7,395 nucleotides of DNA. Origin: Deltaproteobacteria bacterium (GTDB taxonomy: Bacteria > Desulfobacterota > Syntrophia > Syntrophales > Smithellaceae). This document shows positions 1-6,213 of the stretch, piece by piece. The stretch's first letter is position 1; each line of letters starts with the position of its first letter. A program made the position numbers and the translations under genes. The notes below the pieces were generated by a model. That model saw only the letters and a list, made by a program, of their open reading frames with translations, did not search any database and had not been told where the DNA came from. The stretch covers positions 1-7,395 of the forward strand of contig JAGFXG010000052.1 of the NCBI GenBank assembly GCA_017860985.1, read 5' to 3'.

Positions 1-30
1 AACAGCCTCTACAGTCTAAAATCTTACAGC

Positions 31-1140
31 CTATTTTTTACTAAAGGTGACGCAGTGCAGCGGGATTCCGTAATGCAGCTCTTCGAGGCATTTATTGCAA
101 TAGACACAGCGCGGCTTCTTCTTAGGATCCCGCTCCCATTTTCGAATCAAATCCGGTTCTGAAATTAACGGTCGACACAGTGCAATAAAATCAGCTTCCC
201 GTTTCCGGATCATATCCTCCATCATGGTGAACGTCTTCAGACCGCCCACGGCAATGACCGGGACTATTGCACTTTTTTTGATTTCCCGTGCCCAGAGGCG
301 AAAATAACCTTCCCGTGACGGTTTGTTGATTTTTGTTTTATACTCCGTTCCATCATATTTTTCGCCACGTACACCGGAGCTGATTTCAATCGCGTCATAA
401 CCGGTCTCGGCCAGCAGTTGGGAGGCTTGAATTCCTTCGGTCAGGGTAAGTCCCCCCGCAAATCCGTCTTCAGCACCCAGCTTGATCAAAACAGGGTAAT
501 CTGCTCCAACCGTGCTTCGGATTTTCCGGTATGTTTCCCGATGCAGGCGCAGCCGGTTTGAGAGGGATCCGCCCCACCGGTCGGACCGTCTGTTTGTGAA
601 GGGTGAAAGAAACTGGCTGAACAGATACCCGTGGGCACCGTGAACCTGAACAGCGTCAAAACCGGCCTCCAGAGCCCTGCGGGCCGCCTGGCCAAACGCA
701 TCAAGAATTTCCTCGATTTCCCCTTCCGTTATTTCGCGATAACTTCCTTTGTAGTAAGGATCATCAGCAATGACGGATGGAGCGATGGGCAGTTGCTTCC
801 TGGTTTTGACAAAACGGGCTTCCCGGCCTCCGTGATAAAGCTGAACGGCAATTTTAGCGCCATGCTCATGGGCTTTTTCGCTGAGTTTCCGTAAACCGGG
901 AATCAGTTTGTCATCTGCAATTGAATTCATAAAAGATGAGATCTGCCCGGATGGATGAACGTACATGATGCCGGAAATAATCAGCCCGACGCCGCCTTCG
1001 GCAAGATCGGAAACCAGCTTCAGCTGGCTTTCGGTTACCCGACCGGTGAGATCGGACATGCCATCATAGGTGGCGGACCGGATAAACCGGTTGCGCAAGG
1101 TTAAATTTTTTATTTGTACTGTTTCAAATAAAATACTCAT
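31..1140 (-). CDS. Old yellow enzyme family NADH:flavin oxidoreductase, single-domain, with C-terminal Cys cluster
   Basis: This 369-residue protein is an FMN-dependent TIM-barrel ene-reductase of the old yellow enzyme / 2,4-dienoyl-CoA reductase family and should reduce activated C=C bonds in the cytosol; the substrate is unknown. Visible motifs, numbered from the chosen start, are AVQLYHGGR (about 98-106), the active-site HGAHGYL with His167 and His170, RWGGS (188-192), VIAVGG (295-300) and the FMN-phosphate region CRPLISEPD (322-330). The C-terminus has Cys345, Cys348, Cys351 and Cys363 (C-x2-C-x2-C-x11-C), close to the C-x2-C-x3-C-x11-C iron-sulfur motif of 2,4-dienoyl-CoA reductase, but the protein stops there and lacks that enzyme's second FAD/NAD(P) domains. 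The start at 1140 (MSILFETV) is preferred over the in-frame ATG at 1167: the conserved family N-terminus begins there, and AAGG lies 8 bases upstream, while the longer start has no ribosome site. It is transcribed divergently from the acyltransferase gene. Confidence 0.93.
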   Translation of the reverse strand: MSILFETVQIKNLTLRNRFIRSATYDGMSDLTGRVTESQLKLVSDLAEGGVGLIISGIMYVHPSGQISSFMNSIADDKLIPGLRKLSEKAHEHGAKIAVQLYHGGREARFVKTRKQLPIAPSVIADDPYYKGSYREITEGEIEEILDAFGQAARRALEAGFDAVQVHGAHGYLFSQFLSPFTNRRSDRWGGSLSNRLRLHRETYRKIRSTVGADYPVLIKLGAEDGFAGGLTLTEGIQASQLLAETGYDAIEISSGVRGEKYDGTEYKTKINKPSREGYFRLWAREIKKSAIVPVIAVGGLKTFTMMEDMIRKREADFIALCRPLISEPDLIRKWERDPKKKPRCVYCNKCLEELHYGIPLHCVTFSKK

Positions 1141-1294
1141 GCGTTTGGCCTTATGCCGGATAACCATATTTGTGTGTGCAAAAAGACGCGATCAGAGCCT
1201 TCAACTCCGGGTGGATCAGGATTTATCCCTCAATGCTATTGAGCAGAACGCCATTATGGCTTCTTCGATAAACACCGGGTCAACAGGTGGTAGA

Positions 1295-1323
1295 TTTATA
1301 TTTGGATAGTTGTCCGGTGTCAA
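1295..1323 (-). promoter_or_regulatory. Sigma70-type promoter for the flavin oxidoreductase gene
   Basis: On the minus strand a perfect -35 TTGACA (1323-1318) is followed after 17 bases by TATAAA (1300-1295), five of six matches to the -10 consensus. Transcription would start near 1288, leaving a leader of about 148 bases before the ATG at 1140. This is a sequence match only. The position upstream of the only minus-strand gene here supports it. Confidence 0.6.
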
Positions 1324-1427
1324 GCATATTCATTGCAAAAAATATGGAAGTTATTATCTATGTACAGCAACCGTTGTATAATTATTGAGAAATTGATTTT
1401 TTTATGAGGATGTGTTTATGAATATGA

Positions 1428-1456
1428 TTGACACACAAAAAGCTTTTTTTTATACT
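1428..1456 (+). promoter_or_regulatory. Sigma70-type promoter for the acyltransferase gene
   Basis: A perfect -35 TTGACA (1428-1433) is separated by exactly 17 bases, including a T-run, from TATACT (1451-1456), five of six matches to the -10 consensus. The predicted start near 1463 gives a leader of about 35 bases before the ATG at 1498. Both boxes and the spacing are near-ideal, so strong constitutive expression is a fair inference. Confidence 0.65.
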
Positions 1457-1497
1457 TTCCTACATTATTTGAATCATGATTTTAATGAAAAGGATGA

Positions 1498-2262
1498 ATG
1501 GACAGATTTAATATGACAGGCCGTTTGGTTACTTACTTATTTTTTTTCATTGTGGTTTTGACGTCGATTCCGCTTTATATAATCGCTTTGACGATCCGTC
1601 TGGTGACCTATCCTTTTGACCGCCGCCTGAGGTTCCTCCACCTGTTTACCTGCTTTTGGGCTTCGATTTATTCCTGGATGCTGCCCGCCTGGAAGGTCCG
1701 CATTGAGGGTCGTGAAAATGTTCGCAAAGATGTTGCGTATATGGTGGTTTCGAATCATCAGTCTCAGCTGGATATCCTGATTGCTTTTCGCCTTTTTTTT
1801 CACTTCAAATGGGTGTCCAAAATTGAAATGTTCAGGTTTCCGCTCATCGGCTGGAACATGGTTCTGAATCGTTATGTTAAACTGAAGCGTGGCGACAAGG
1901 AAAGCATTGCTAAAATGCTGACTGCATGTGAAGTGCATCTGGATGAGGGAAGTTCCGTTTTTATGTTCCCGGAAGGGACCCGTTCTCAGGACGGCGAGAT
2001 CAAGGCCTTTAAACTCGGCGCCTTCCAGCTGGCGCACAAAAAGAAAGTGCCCATTCTGCCCATTGTGATCAGCGGAACTTGGAAGGCACTGCCCAAACAC
2101 ACCATCATATTTACCGGTGTGAAAAAATTGTACATAAAAATATTTGAAGAAATTCCCTATTCGGCTTTTAAGGACTTGTCGGTGGAAGAGACCGCGGAAA
2201 TGACGCGGCAGTTCATGATCGAAAATCTGAACGTGATGAATCAATACACGCTTGGGAAGTAG
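1498..2262 (+). CDS. plsC: 1-acyl-sn-glycerol-3-phosphate acyltransferase (PlsC/LPLAT family)
   Basis: This 254-residue membrane-associated enzyme should acylate lysophosphatidic acid to phosphatidic acid in phospholipid synthesis. A hydrophobic N-terminal segment (about residues 10-33) would anchor it in the cytoplasmic membrane. The four LPLAT motifs appear in order: NHQSQLD with catalytic His87 and Asp92 (H-x4-D), LKRGDK (129-134) in the motif II region, FPEGTRS (157-163) binding the glycerol phosphate, and ILPIVISGT (186-194). Length is normal for the family. The ATG at 1498 has AAAAGGA ending 3 bases upstream, which is short; an ATG five codons later (1513) is possible but 18 bases from that site. 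It has its own promoter and converges on the acyl-CoA dehydrogenase gene, leaving 11 bases between the two stop codons. Several PlsC paralogues usually coexist in a genome, so the exact lipid substrate is uncertain and the symbol denotes the family. Confidence 0.92.
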   Translation: MDRFNMTGRLVTYLFFFIVVLTSIPLYIIALTIRLVTYPFDRRLRFLHLFTCFWASIYSWMLPAWKVRIEGRENVRKDVAYMVVSNHQSQLDILIAFRLFFHFKWVSKIEMFRFPLIGWNMVLNRYVKLKRGDKESIAKMLTACEVHLDEGSSVFMFPEGTRSQDGEIKAFKLGAFQLAHKKKVPILPIVISGTWKALPKHTIIFTGVKKLYIKIFEEIPYSAFKDLSVEETAEMTRQFMIENLNVMNQYTLGK

Positions 2263-2273
2263 ATGCTCCGGCC

Positions 2274-3401
2274 TTATGCTTTCAGGAGCGCACTGCCGAT
2301 TTTTTTCTGCCGGATCTGCATCAGGCCTTTCTTAAGCGCCAACATTGATTCTATGTCCCTGTGAAGATAAGTGTATTCGAAAGATCCGGTGATTTCAAGA
2401 CGATCGGTTATTTGTGTGATGCGTTCGTGAAATTCAGTCGCGGTTCCGGTAAACGTGATCATCAGCGGGACGGGCGAGGCGTTGTTCCGATCGAGCCTGC
2501 CGGCCGCCTCATAGGCAATGACCCGCATGGTCTGCAAAAGCGCGTGAAGGGCTCCCAGTTCACTTTGCAGCATGATGTCCGGCTCAGACGGATGTTCCCG
2601 GATGGCCGCGAGCAGGAGGGACAGTTGCGCGGCTGCGCCTCCCAGCACGGGTCCCATCATGACAACGTCTTCTATTTCTCCCATGGGGACGACCATGTCC
2701 CGCCAGGCGCTTCCTTCCTTTCCCAGGACAGATTTCTTCCCGACCCGGCAGTTTTCCAGTTTAATACCGCCATGCGGTGAAGGCTTTAGAAAATTCATCG
2801 CCATCGGCCGTGTGACAGTGACGCCTTCCGTTGTGCGAGGCACGATAAAGGCTGTAAAACGCTTTTCCGGTGTTTTGTCGTCCGTTACGGCAATGACAAT
2901 AAAAATCCCCGCGATGGGGCCGTTGGTCAAATAGGTTTTTTCTCCGTTTAAAATGTAAAGGCTGCCCTGCTTTCGGGCCGTTGTCGCCATTTGCTTCGGG
3001 CGGGACCCCCTGCCCGGCTCGGATACGGCAAAAGACAGGGTGATTTTTCCCGCAGCCGCGGCCATCAGGTACTGACTTTGTTGTTCGCGCGTTCCGAAAA
3101 TCCTTATGATGTAATGGGCAATAATCTGCTGGTAGAGCCAGGATAAGGCCAGCCCGAGGTTGTAGCCGTTTCTGACGAACGACTCTCCCGCTTTCAAAAG
3201 ATCGATATATCCGCCGCCATCACCCCCGTACATCCGGTCGATGCCGGTTTTGAAAAGGCCGGCCTTGCCCATCTTTTGCCAGATATCCATGGGAAATTCC
3301 TGCCCCGTCTGCAGATCCAGGCGGCTTGCAACGTACTGGGCGGCAAACGCACCCGCCGGATTTTTTGGGGTTTTGAAGTTTTCTGTTTCGGTCCTGTCCA
3401 T
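2274..3401 (-). CDS. Divergent acyl-CoA dehydrogenase family protein lacking the C-terminal catalytic Glu
   Basis: This 375-residue protein has the acyl-CoA dehydrogenase fold: a helical N-terminal domain (about 1-118), a middle beta domain with the FAD/substrate motif LSFAVSEPGRGS (122-133) and LNGEKTYLTN (151-160), and a helical C-terminal domain (about 230-375). Family members oxidise acyl-CoA to enoyl-CoA and pass electrons to ETF. Several key residues differ. The C-terminal EGTxEIQ segment that carries the medium-chain-type catalytic Glu reads KGLMQI, so the Glu position is Lys358. Glu244 in GEIEDVVMMGPVLG aligns with the catalytic Glu of isovaleryl-CoA dehydrogenase and could replace it. 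The RxxFG motif that helps bind FAD across the dimer is not seen after about residue 265, and the usual GSD is GSR. GAGG lies 4 bases upstream of the ATG. It is the last gene of the operon, 39 bases after the vWA gene. It could be a dehydrogenase with unusual specificity or a non-catalytic paralogue. Confidence 0.85.
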   Translation of the reverse strand: MDRTETENFKTPKNPAGAFAAQYVASRLDLQTGQEFPMDIWQKMGKAGLFKTGIDRMYGGDGGGYIDLLKAGESFVRNGYNLGLALSWLYQQIIAHYIIRIFGTREQQSQYLMAAAAGKITLSFAVSEPGRGSRPKQMATTARKQGSLYILNGEKTYLTNGPIAGIFIVIAVTDDKTPEKRFTAFIVPRTTEGVTVTRPMAMNFLKPSPHGGIKLENCRVGKKSVLGKEGSAWRDMVVPMGEIEDVVMMGPVLGGAAAQLSLLLAAIREHPSEPDIMLQSELGALHALLQTMRVIAYEAAGRLDRNNASPVPLMITFTGTATEFHERITQITDRLEITGSFEYTYLHRDIESMLALKKGLMQIRQKKIGSALLKA

Positions 3402-3440
3402 ATTGCCTCGCGTTATTTGAAACGGCCTCCGACGGCCTGA

Positions 3441-4826
3441 CTACAGGATGAGTTCCTCAATAAAGGTGATCAGCTGGTTGACGTTCCGGCAGGGACGAAC
3501 TTCGTGGCAATGATGGGTGTAGGTCTTGATCTCACTGTCGCCCGTACCCCACAGGTTTTCCGGTTCCGGGTTGAGCCAGATGACCCGCCGGCAGCGGTCC
3601 CTCATTTCGCCGAGAATCGCATCTTCGGGATTCATGTAGTTGGAACGTCCGTCACCGACGATGATGAGCGTTGTCTTCTTTGTCAGCAGTTCCATGTGAT
3701 TTCTTTTAAAATGGCGAAAGGTCTCTCCGTAATCCGTCGGTGCTTCATAATGAACGTCCGCTTCTTCCATGACAATGCGAATCGCCTCGGCGATTTCCTG
3801 CTCTTCAAAGATGCCGGTGACATCCGTCAACTGGTCAATGAAGACAAAGCTGTTTACCTTGTCAAAGCAATCCTGAAGGGAATAAAGAAGGTTGAGCATG
3901 AAGCGGGCTGCCGCCCAGACGGAGCCGGAAACGTCGCACAGCGTCACGATCCGGCTTTTCCGCATAGCTTTCCTGCGGTATTTGATGTCCAGAGGGACGC
4001 CGTTGTATTTGGCGGAAGCCCTGAGGGTTTTCTTGACGTCCAGATTTCCCCGGTCCCGCACGGCATAGCGGCGGCTGATGATATTTTTCAGCTTGCGCAC
4101 CAGCTTGTCTATGGCTTCCCGCATTTCTTCAACTTCCTGGCGGGTGAAGGATGAAAATGCTTTTTCTCCCAGATCCTTCAGCCGCTGCTCGTAGGTCTTC
4201 ACTTTACGTGTGCCGGTGTCTCCCGGTCGGGGTTCGTACATCAGGATGGAACGGGCGGCATCCAGCCGTTCTTCAAAATGAGAGGACAGATTTTGCAGGG
4301 CGGCAGGGTCCATTTTCAGGTAGTTTTCTTCGATGAGCAGGGAGGCAGCCGTTGCCGCCGTGTTAATCTGCATCAGGACATTGAACCGGCTGGCCAGCGG
4401 CCCGAAATTAAAACGGGTGGGCGCTGCCTGATCGTCTGATTCCATGTGAATGCGGCGCATTTCCGCAAGCAGTGTCATGGGATTGCCGCCCAGGAAGTCT
4501 ACCACTGCGTCGTAAACAGGGTTGTCGTGGGGCTGTTCCTTCAGAACGCCTGCAGCCTTCCGGATTTGCTCCGTCTGATCGGCTGCTAGGCGCATATCGC
4601 CCGTATTGACGCGCATTTCGTGAAAGAACAGGTGATATAGGCGGTCAAAATGCTGCAGATCTCTCAGGCTTTTGGCGAAATTGGCGCGAAGCAGCGACCG
4701 GAATTGCAACTCGTCGGTCGGATCAATCAGCTGCAGCTGCCGGAGGCTGTCGAGAACCTCCGAGGTGGAGACTCGAAGACCCGCCGCCCGGCAGCAGGAA
4801 ACAAATTGAGAAATAAGGTTGACCAT
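3441..4826 (-). CDS. CoxE-like von Willebrand factor A domain protein
   Basis: This 461-residue protein has a long helical N-terminal part (about 1-285) and a C-terminal vWA domain (about 290-461) of the CoxE type. A metal-binding MIDAS site is complete: DVSGS (Asp298, Ser300, Ser302), Thr364 in APTDYGE and Asp392 in VGDGRSN. The ending (VIWLNPEPENLWGTGDSE, then HHCHEVRPCRN) matches the CoxE family pattern. No signal peptide or membrane helix is seen, so it is probably cytosolic. Known relatives (CoxE, NorD, CbbO) bind the MoxR ATPase and target it to a client enzyme. Here the ATPase gene lies 56 bases upstream and the acyl-CoA dehydrogenase gene 39 bases downstream on the same strand, so an operon is likely. 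The ribosome site is modest (GGTGA about 3 bases before the ATG). There are no carbon monoxide dehydrogenase genes in the window, so a literal CoxE role is not supported. Confidence 0.9.
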   Translation of the reverse strand: MVNLISQFVSCCRAAGLRVSTSEVLDSLRQLQLIDPTDELQFRSLLRANFAKSLRDLQHFDRLYHLFFHEMRVNTGDMRLAADQTEQIRKAAGVLKEQPHDNPVYDAVVDFLGGNPMTLLAEMRRIHMESDDQAAPTRFNFGPLASRFNVLMQINTAATAASLLIEENYLKMDPAALQNLSSHFEERLDAARSILMYEPRPGDTGTRKVKTYEQRLKDLGEKAFSSFTRQEVEEMREAIDKLVRKLKNIISRRYAVRDRGNLDVKKTLRASAKYNGVPLDIKYRRKAMRKSRIVTLCDVSGSVWAAARFMLNLLYSLQDCFDKVNSFVFIDQLTDVTGIFEEQEIAEAIRIVMEEADVHYEAPTDYGETFRHFKRNHMELLTKKTTLIIVGDGRSNYMNPEDAILGEMRDRCRRVIWLNPEPENLWGTGDSEIKTYTHHCHEVRPCRNVNQLITFIEELIL

Positions 4827-4882
4827 AAATCACCACGACAGGATTTCCGCGGGATGCGGGACGCCGGCCGGCCCCCGGTCCT

Positions 4883-5791
4883 TCAGATAACCACCCGATC
4901 TATGTTTTTGCGAACTTTTTCCAGGTCTGACTGGTATTTGCAAATGACGTTGAGTGTTTCGGAGACAACTTCAGGGCTCAGCTCATGGATCTGCAGGGCC
5001 AGAAGCGATTGCGCCCAGTCGAGGGTTTCTGAAATGCTGGGGCTTTTTTTCAGATCGAGTGTGCGGATTTTGCGAATTGCGTCCACGAGCGTTGCGCAGA
5101 GTTTTTCTTCAATGTCCGGGATTTTCAGACGGACAATGGCAATCTCCGTGTCACGCGCCGGATAATCAATATACAGATGAACGCAGCGGCGCTTGAGAGC
5201 GTCGCTCATGTCCCGATAGTTGTTGGAGGTCAACAGAACAAAGGGGATCCTGATGGCTTTGCGTGTTCCCAGTTCAGGAATGGAGACCTGAAAGTCGGAA
5301 AGCAGCTCCAGCAGAAAGGCTTCAAATTCCGGATCGGATTTGTCCACTTCGTCCAGGAGCAGCACCACGGGCAGAGCAGAACTGATGGCCTGCAGAAGCG
5401 GGCGGGGCTGGATAAACCGGTCGGAAAAAAACGCATCTTCCTGCGCCGCGATGTGATCCACCGCTTCGGTCAATGTTGATGTTGTTCCAATGATATCGTT
5501 AATTTTGTCCTTGACCATCTGGGTGTAGAGCAGCTGCTTGGCATACTCCCATTCATACAGCGCTTTGGCCTCGTCCAGACCTTCATAGCATTGCAGACGG
5601 ATCAGCTCCCGATCCAGACTGCGGGCGACCGCCTTGGCCAGTTCCGTCTTGCCGACGCCCGCCGGCCCTTCGATTAATACAGGTTTCTGGGTCGCCTGCG
5701 CGAGGAATATAACCGTGGCGATTTCCCGCGAAGGGATATATCCGGCCTTCGTCAGCCTCATTTCAACATCTGCAACACTCTGATATGACAT
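4883..5791 (-). CDS. MoxR/CoxD-like AAA+ ATPase
   Basis: This 302-residue protein is a complete MoxR-family AAA+ ATPase. Numbered from the ATG at 5791 it shows Walker A GPAGVGKT (42-49), Walker B LLLDEVD with Asp147 and Glu148, sensor 1 in LLTSNN (186-191), and an arginine-finger region ALKRRC (198-203). The small C-terminal helical lid follows, with the SISETLDW segment (252-259) in the sensor 2 area. The RPLLQAI region (130-136) before Walker B is typical of CoxD-like members. Such ATPases form hexameric rings that, with a vWA partner, insert cofactors into or remodel client enzymes in the cytosol. Its probable partner is encoded immediately downstream. The start is ambiguous: AAAGGA (5808-5803) lies 11 bases from this ATG but 8 bases from an in-frame TTG at 5794. 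It is the first gene of the operon, with a leader of possibly more than 200 bases. Confidence 0.92.
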   Translation of the reverse strand: MSYQSVADVEMRLTKAGYIPSREIATVIFLAQATQKPVLIEGPAGVGKTELAKAVARSLDRELIRLQCYEGLDEAKALYEWEYAKQLLYTQMVKDKINDIIGTTSTLTEAVDHIAAQEDAFFSDRFIQPRPLLQAISSALPVVLLLDEVDKSDPEFEAFLLELLSDFQVSIPELGTRKAIRIPFVLLTSNNYRDMSDALKRRCVHLYIDYPARDTEIAIVRLKIPDIEEKLCATLVDAIRKIRTLDLKKSPSISETLDWAQSLLALQIHELSPEVVSETLNVICKYQSDLEKVRKNIDRVVI

Positions 5792-5846
5792 CAATCCATC
5801 AATCCTTTCTGATATTCAGCCTATGATAAAAGCATGGCAGGCTGGT

Positions 5847-5877
5847 TCAGCAGTGTACGTCATCAACCCTCTGCTGA
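5847..5877. repeat. Inverted repeat, 7-base arms, possible hairpin in the moxR leader
   Basis: TCAGCAG (5847-5853) and CTGCTGA (5871-5877) are perfect inverse complements around a 17-base loop. In the predicted moxR transcript this lies about 55-85 bases before the start codon. There is no following U-run in either direction, so it does not look like an intrinsic terminator. It could affect translation or mRNA stability, or serve as a spaced protein-binding site. Confidence 0.35.
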
Positions 5878-5989
5878 TTCCCATTCCATTCGCAACCGAA
5901 CAGCAAGGGAGGTATCATCAAAGCCTGTCACCGGCATCGGATTCGGATTTCCTCTCCGGCCTTTTTGTTGTCGACTTTTATCGCCGGGG

Positions 5990-6015
5990 AATTATATAAC
6001 AATTGTTACATAATT
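5990..6015. promoter_or_regulatory. 26-base near-perfect palindrome, probable repressor operator
   Basis: The left half AATTATATAACAA and the right half TTGTTACATAATT are inverse complements in 12 of 13 pairs, with a single mismatch at 5996/6009. The 12-base core TAACAATTGTTA is perfect. A palindrome of this length with no spacer is typical of operators bound by dimeric helix-turn-helix regulators such as the TetR or MarR families. It lies just downstream of the predicted start of the minus-strand moxR promoter and upstream of the plus-strand promoter elements, so one bound regulator could affect both directions. No regulator gene is present in the window, so the regulator is unknown. Confidence 0.55.
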
Positions 6016-6032
6016 GCTTCATGTCTTATAGT

Positions 6033-6062
6033 CTTATATTGGCAAGGGGTTTCTTTTGTCAA
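6033..6062 (-). promoter_or_regulatory. Sigma70-type promoter for the moxR operon
   Basis: On the minus strand a perfect TTGACA (6062-6057) is followed after 18 bases by TATAAG (6038-6033), five of six matches. Transcription would begin near 6026 and run straight into the palindrome at 6015-5990, at roughly +11 to +36. The leader to the moxR start would be about 235 bases. A TATAAT at 5996-5991 inside the palindrome is an alternative -10 but has no recognisable -35. Confidence 0.5.
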
Positions 6063-6068
6063 CATAAT
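6039..6068 (+). promoter_or_regulatory. Candidate promoter for the plus-strand membrane protein cluster
   Basis: TTGGCA (6039-6044, five of six) is followed after 18 bases by CATAAT (6063-6068, five of six), giving a start near 6075 and a leader of about 140 bases. A second possibility just upstream is TTGTTA (6003-6008) with TATAGT (6027-6032), also 18 bases apart, whose -35 would lie inside the palindrome. Both overlap or abut the minus-strand promoter, so the two directions probably compete or are co-regulated. Confidence 0.4.
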
Positions 6069-6213
6069 AAGAAGTGGAAACATTTATTGTATGAATGCTG
6101 TTAGAATGAAAAAAGAACGTTTGACTTCACAAAAAACAACGTGCTATCAGCGGGAAATCTTATCGAACCGGAAATGCCGAATTATATCCTTAATATCACA
6201 AGGAGAATAATCA

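Larger units (their letters stand above)
1141..1497. other. Divergent intergenic region (357 bases)
   Basis: No convincing gene is seen here. The stretch carries the minus-strand promoter of the flavin oxidoreductase (1295-1323) and the plus-strand promoter of the acyltransferase (1428-1456). An additional perfect TATAAT lies at 1377-1382, but only a poor -35 (TTATCT) stands 17 bases upstream. The right half (about 1320-1500) is clearly AT-rich compared with the flanking genes, as expected for a promoter region. Confidence 0.6.
5792..6213. other. Divergent control region between the MoxR operon and the small membrane protein cluster (422 bases)
   Basis: No convincing protein gene is seen. 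An open frame on the plus strand (5965-6210) starts at TTG, lacks a ribosome site and runs through the operator-like palindrome, so it is probably spurious. The stretch holds a hairpin-forming inverted repeat (5847-5877), a tandem TCGGAT pair (5937-5948), a 26-base palindrome (5990-6015) and overlapping promoter-like elements on both strands (6033-6068). The right half is AT-rich. Confidence 0.6.

Noticed and set aside
2..32. Direct repeat ACAGCCT (2-8 and 26-32) just downstream of the flavin oxidoreductase stop.
   Set aside because: Seven bases, only two copies and at the window edge; no sign of an attachment site or mobile element.
1200..1296. A minus-strand open stretch in the flavin oxidoreductase leader that could encode a short peptide (VFIEEAIMAF...), reminiscent of the end of a regulator gene.
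   Set aside because: Only about 25 codons, a stop immediately upstream, no ribosome site and no recognisable domain. Chance is the simpler explanation.
1418..1516. A 32-codon ORF with a good ribosome site (GAGGA at 1406-1410) whose TGA overlaps an internal ATG (1513) of the acyltransferase as ATGA, suggesting a coupled leader peptide.
   Set aside because: The strong TTGACA-17-TATACT promoter lies inside this ORF, so most transcripts would start within it; the composition looks like AT-rich promoter DNA rather than coding sequence. It would only matter if the upstream TATAAT at 1377 is used.
1537..2244. Long minus-strand frame (235 codons) opposite the acyltransferase.
   Set aside because: The product is a His/Gln/Asn-rich antisense shadow with no domain, while the plus-strand frame has all four acyltransferase motifs.
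3504..4154. 216-codon plus-strand frame opposite the vWA gene.
   Set aside because: It is a shadow of the CoxE-like gene, whose complete MIDAS motif leaves no doubt about the coding strand.
5965..6210. An 81-codon plus-strand frame in the divergent region.
   Set aside because: It starts at TTG without a ribosome site, is Cys/Ile/Ser-rich without family features, and overlaps the palindrome and promoters. It also ends at the ribosome site of the next gene.
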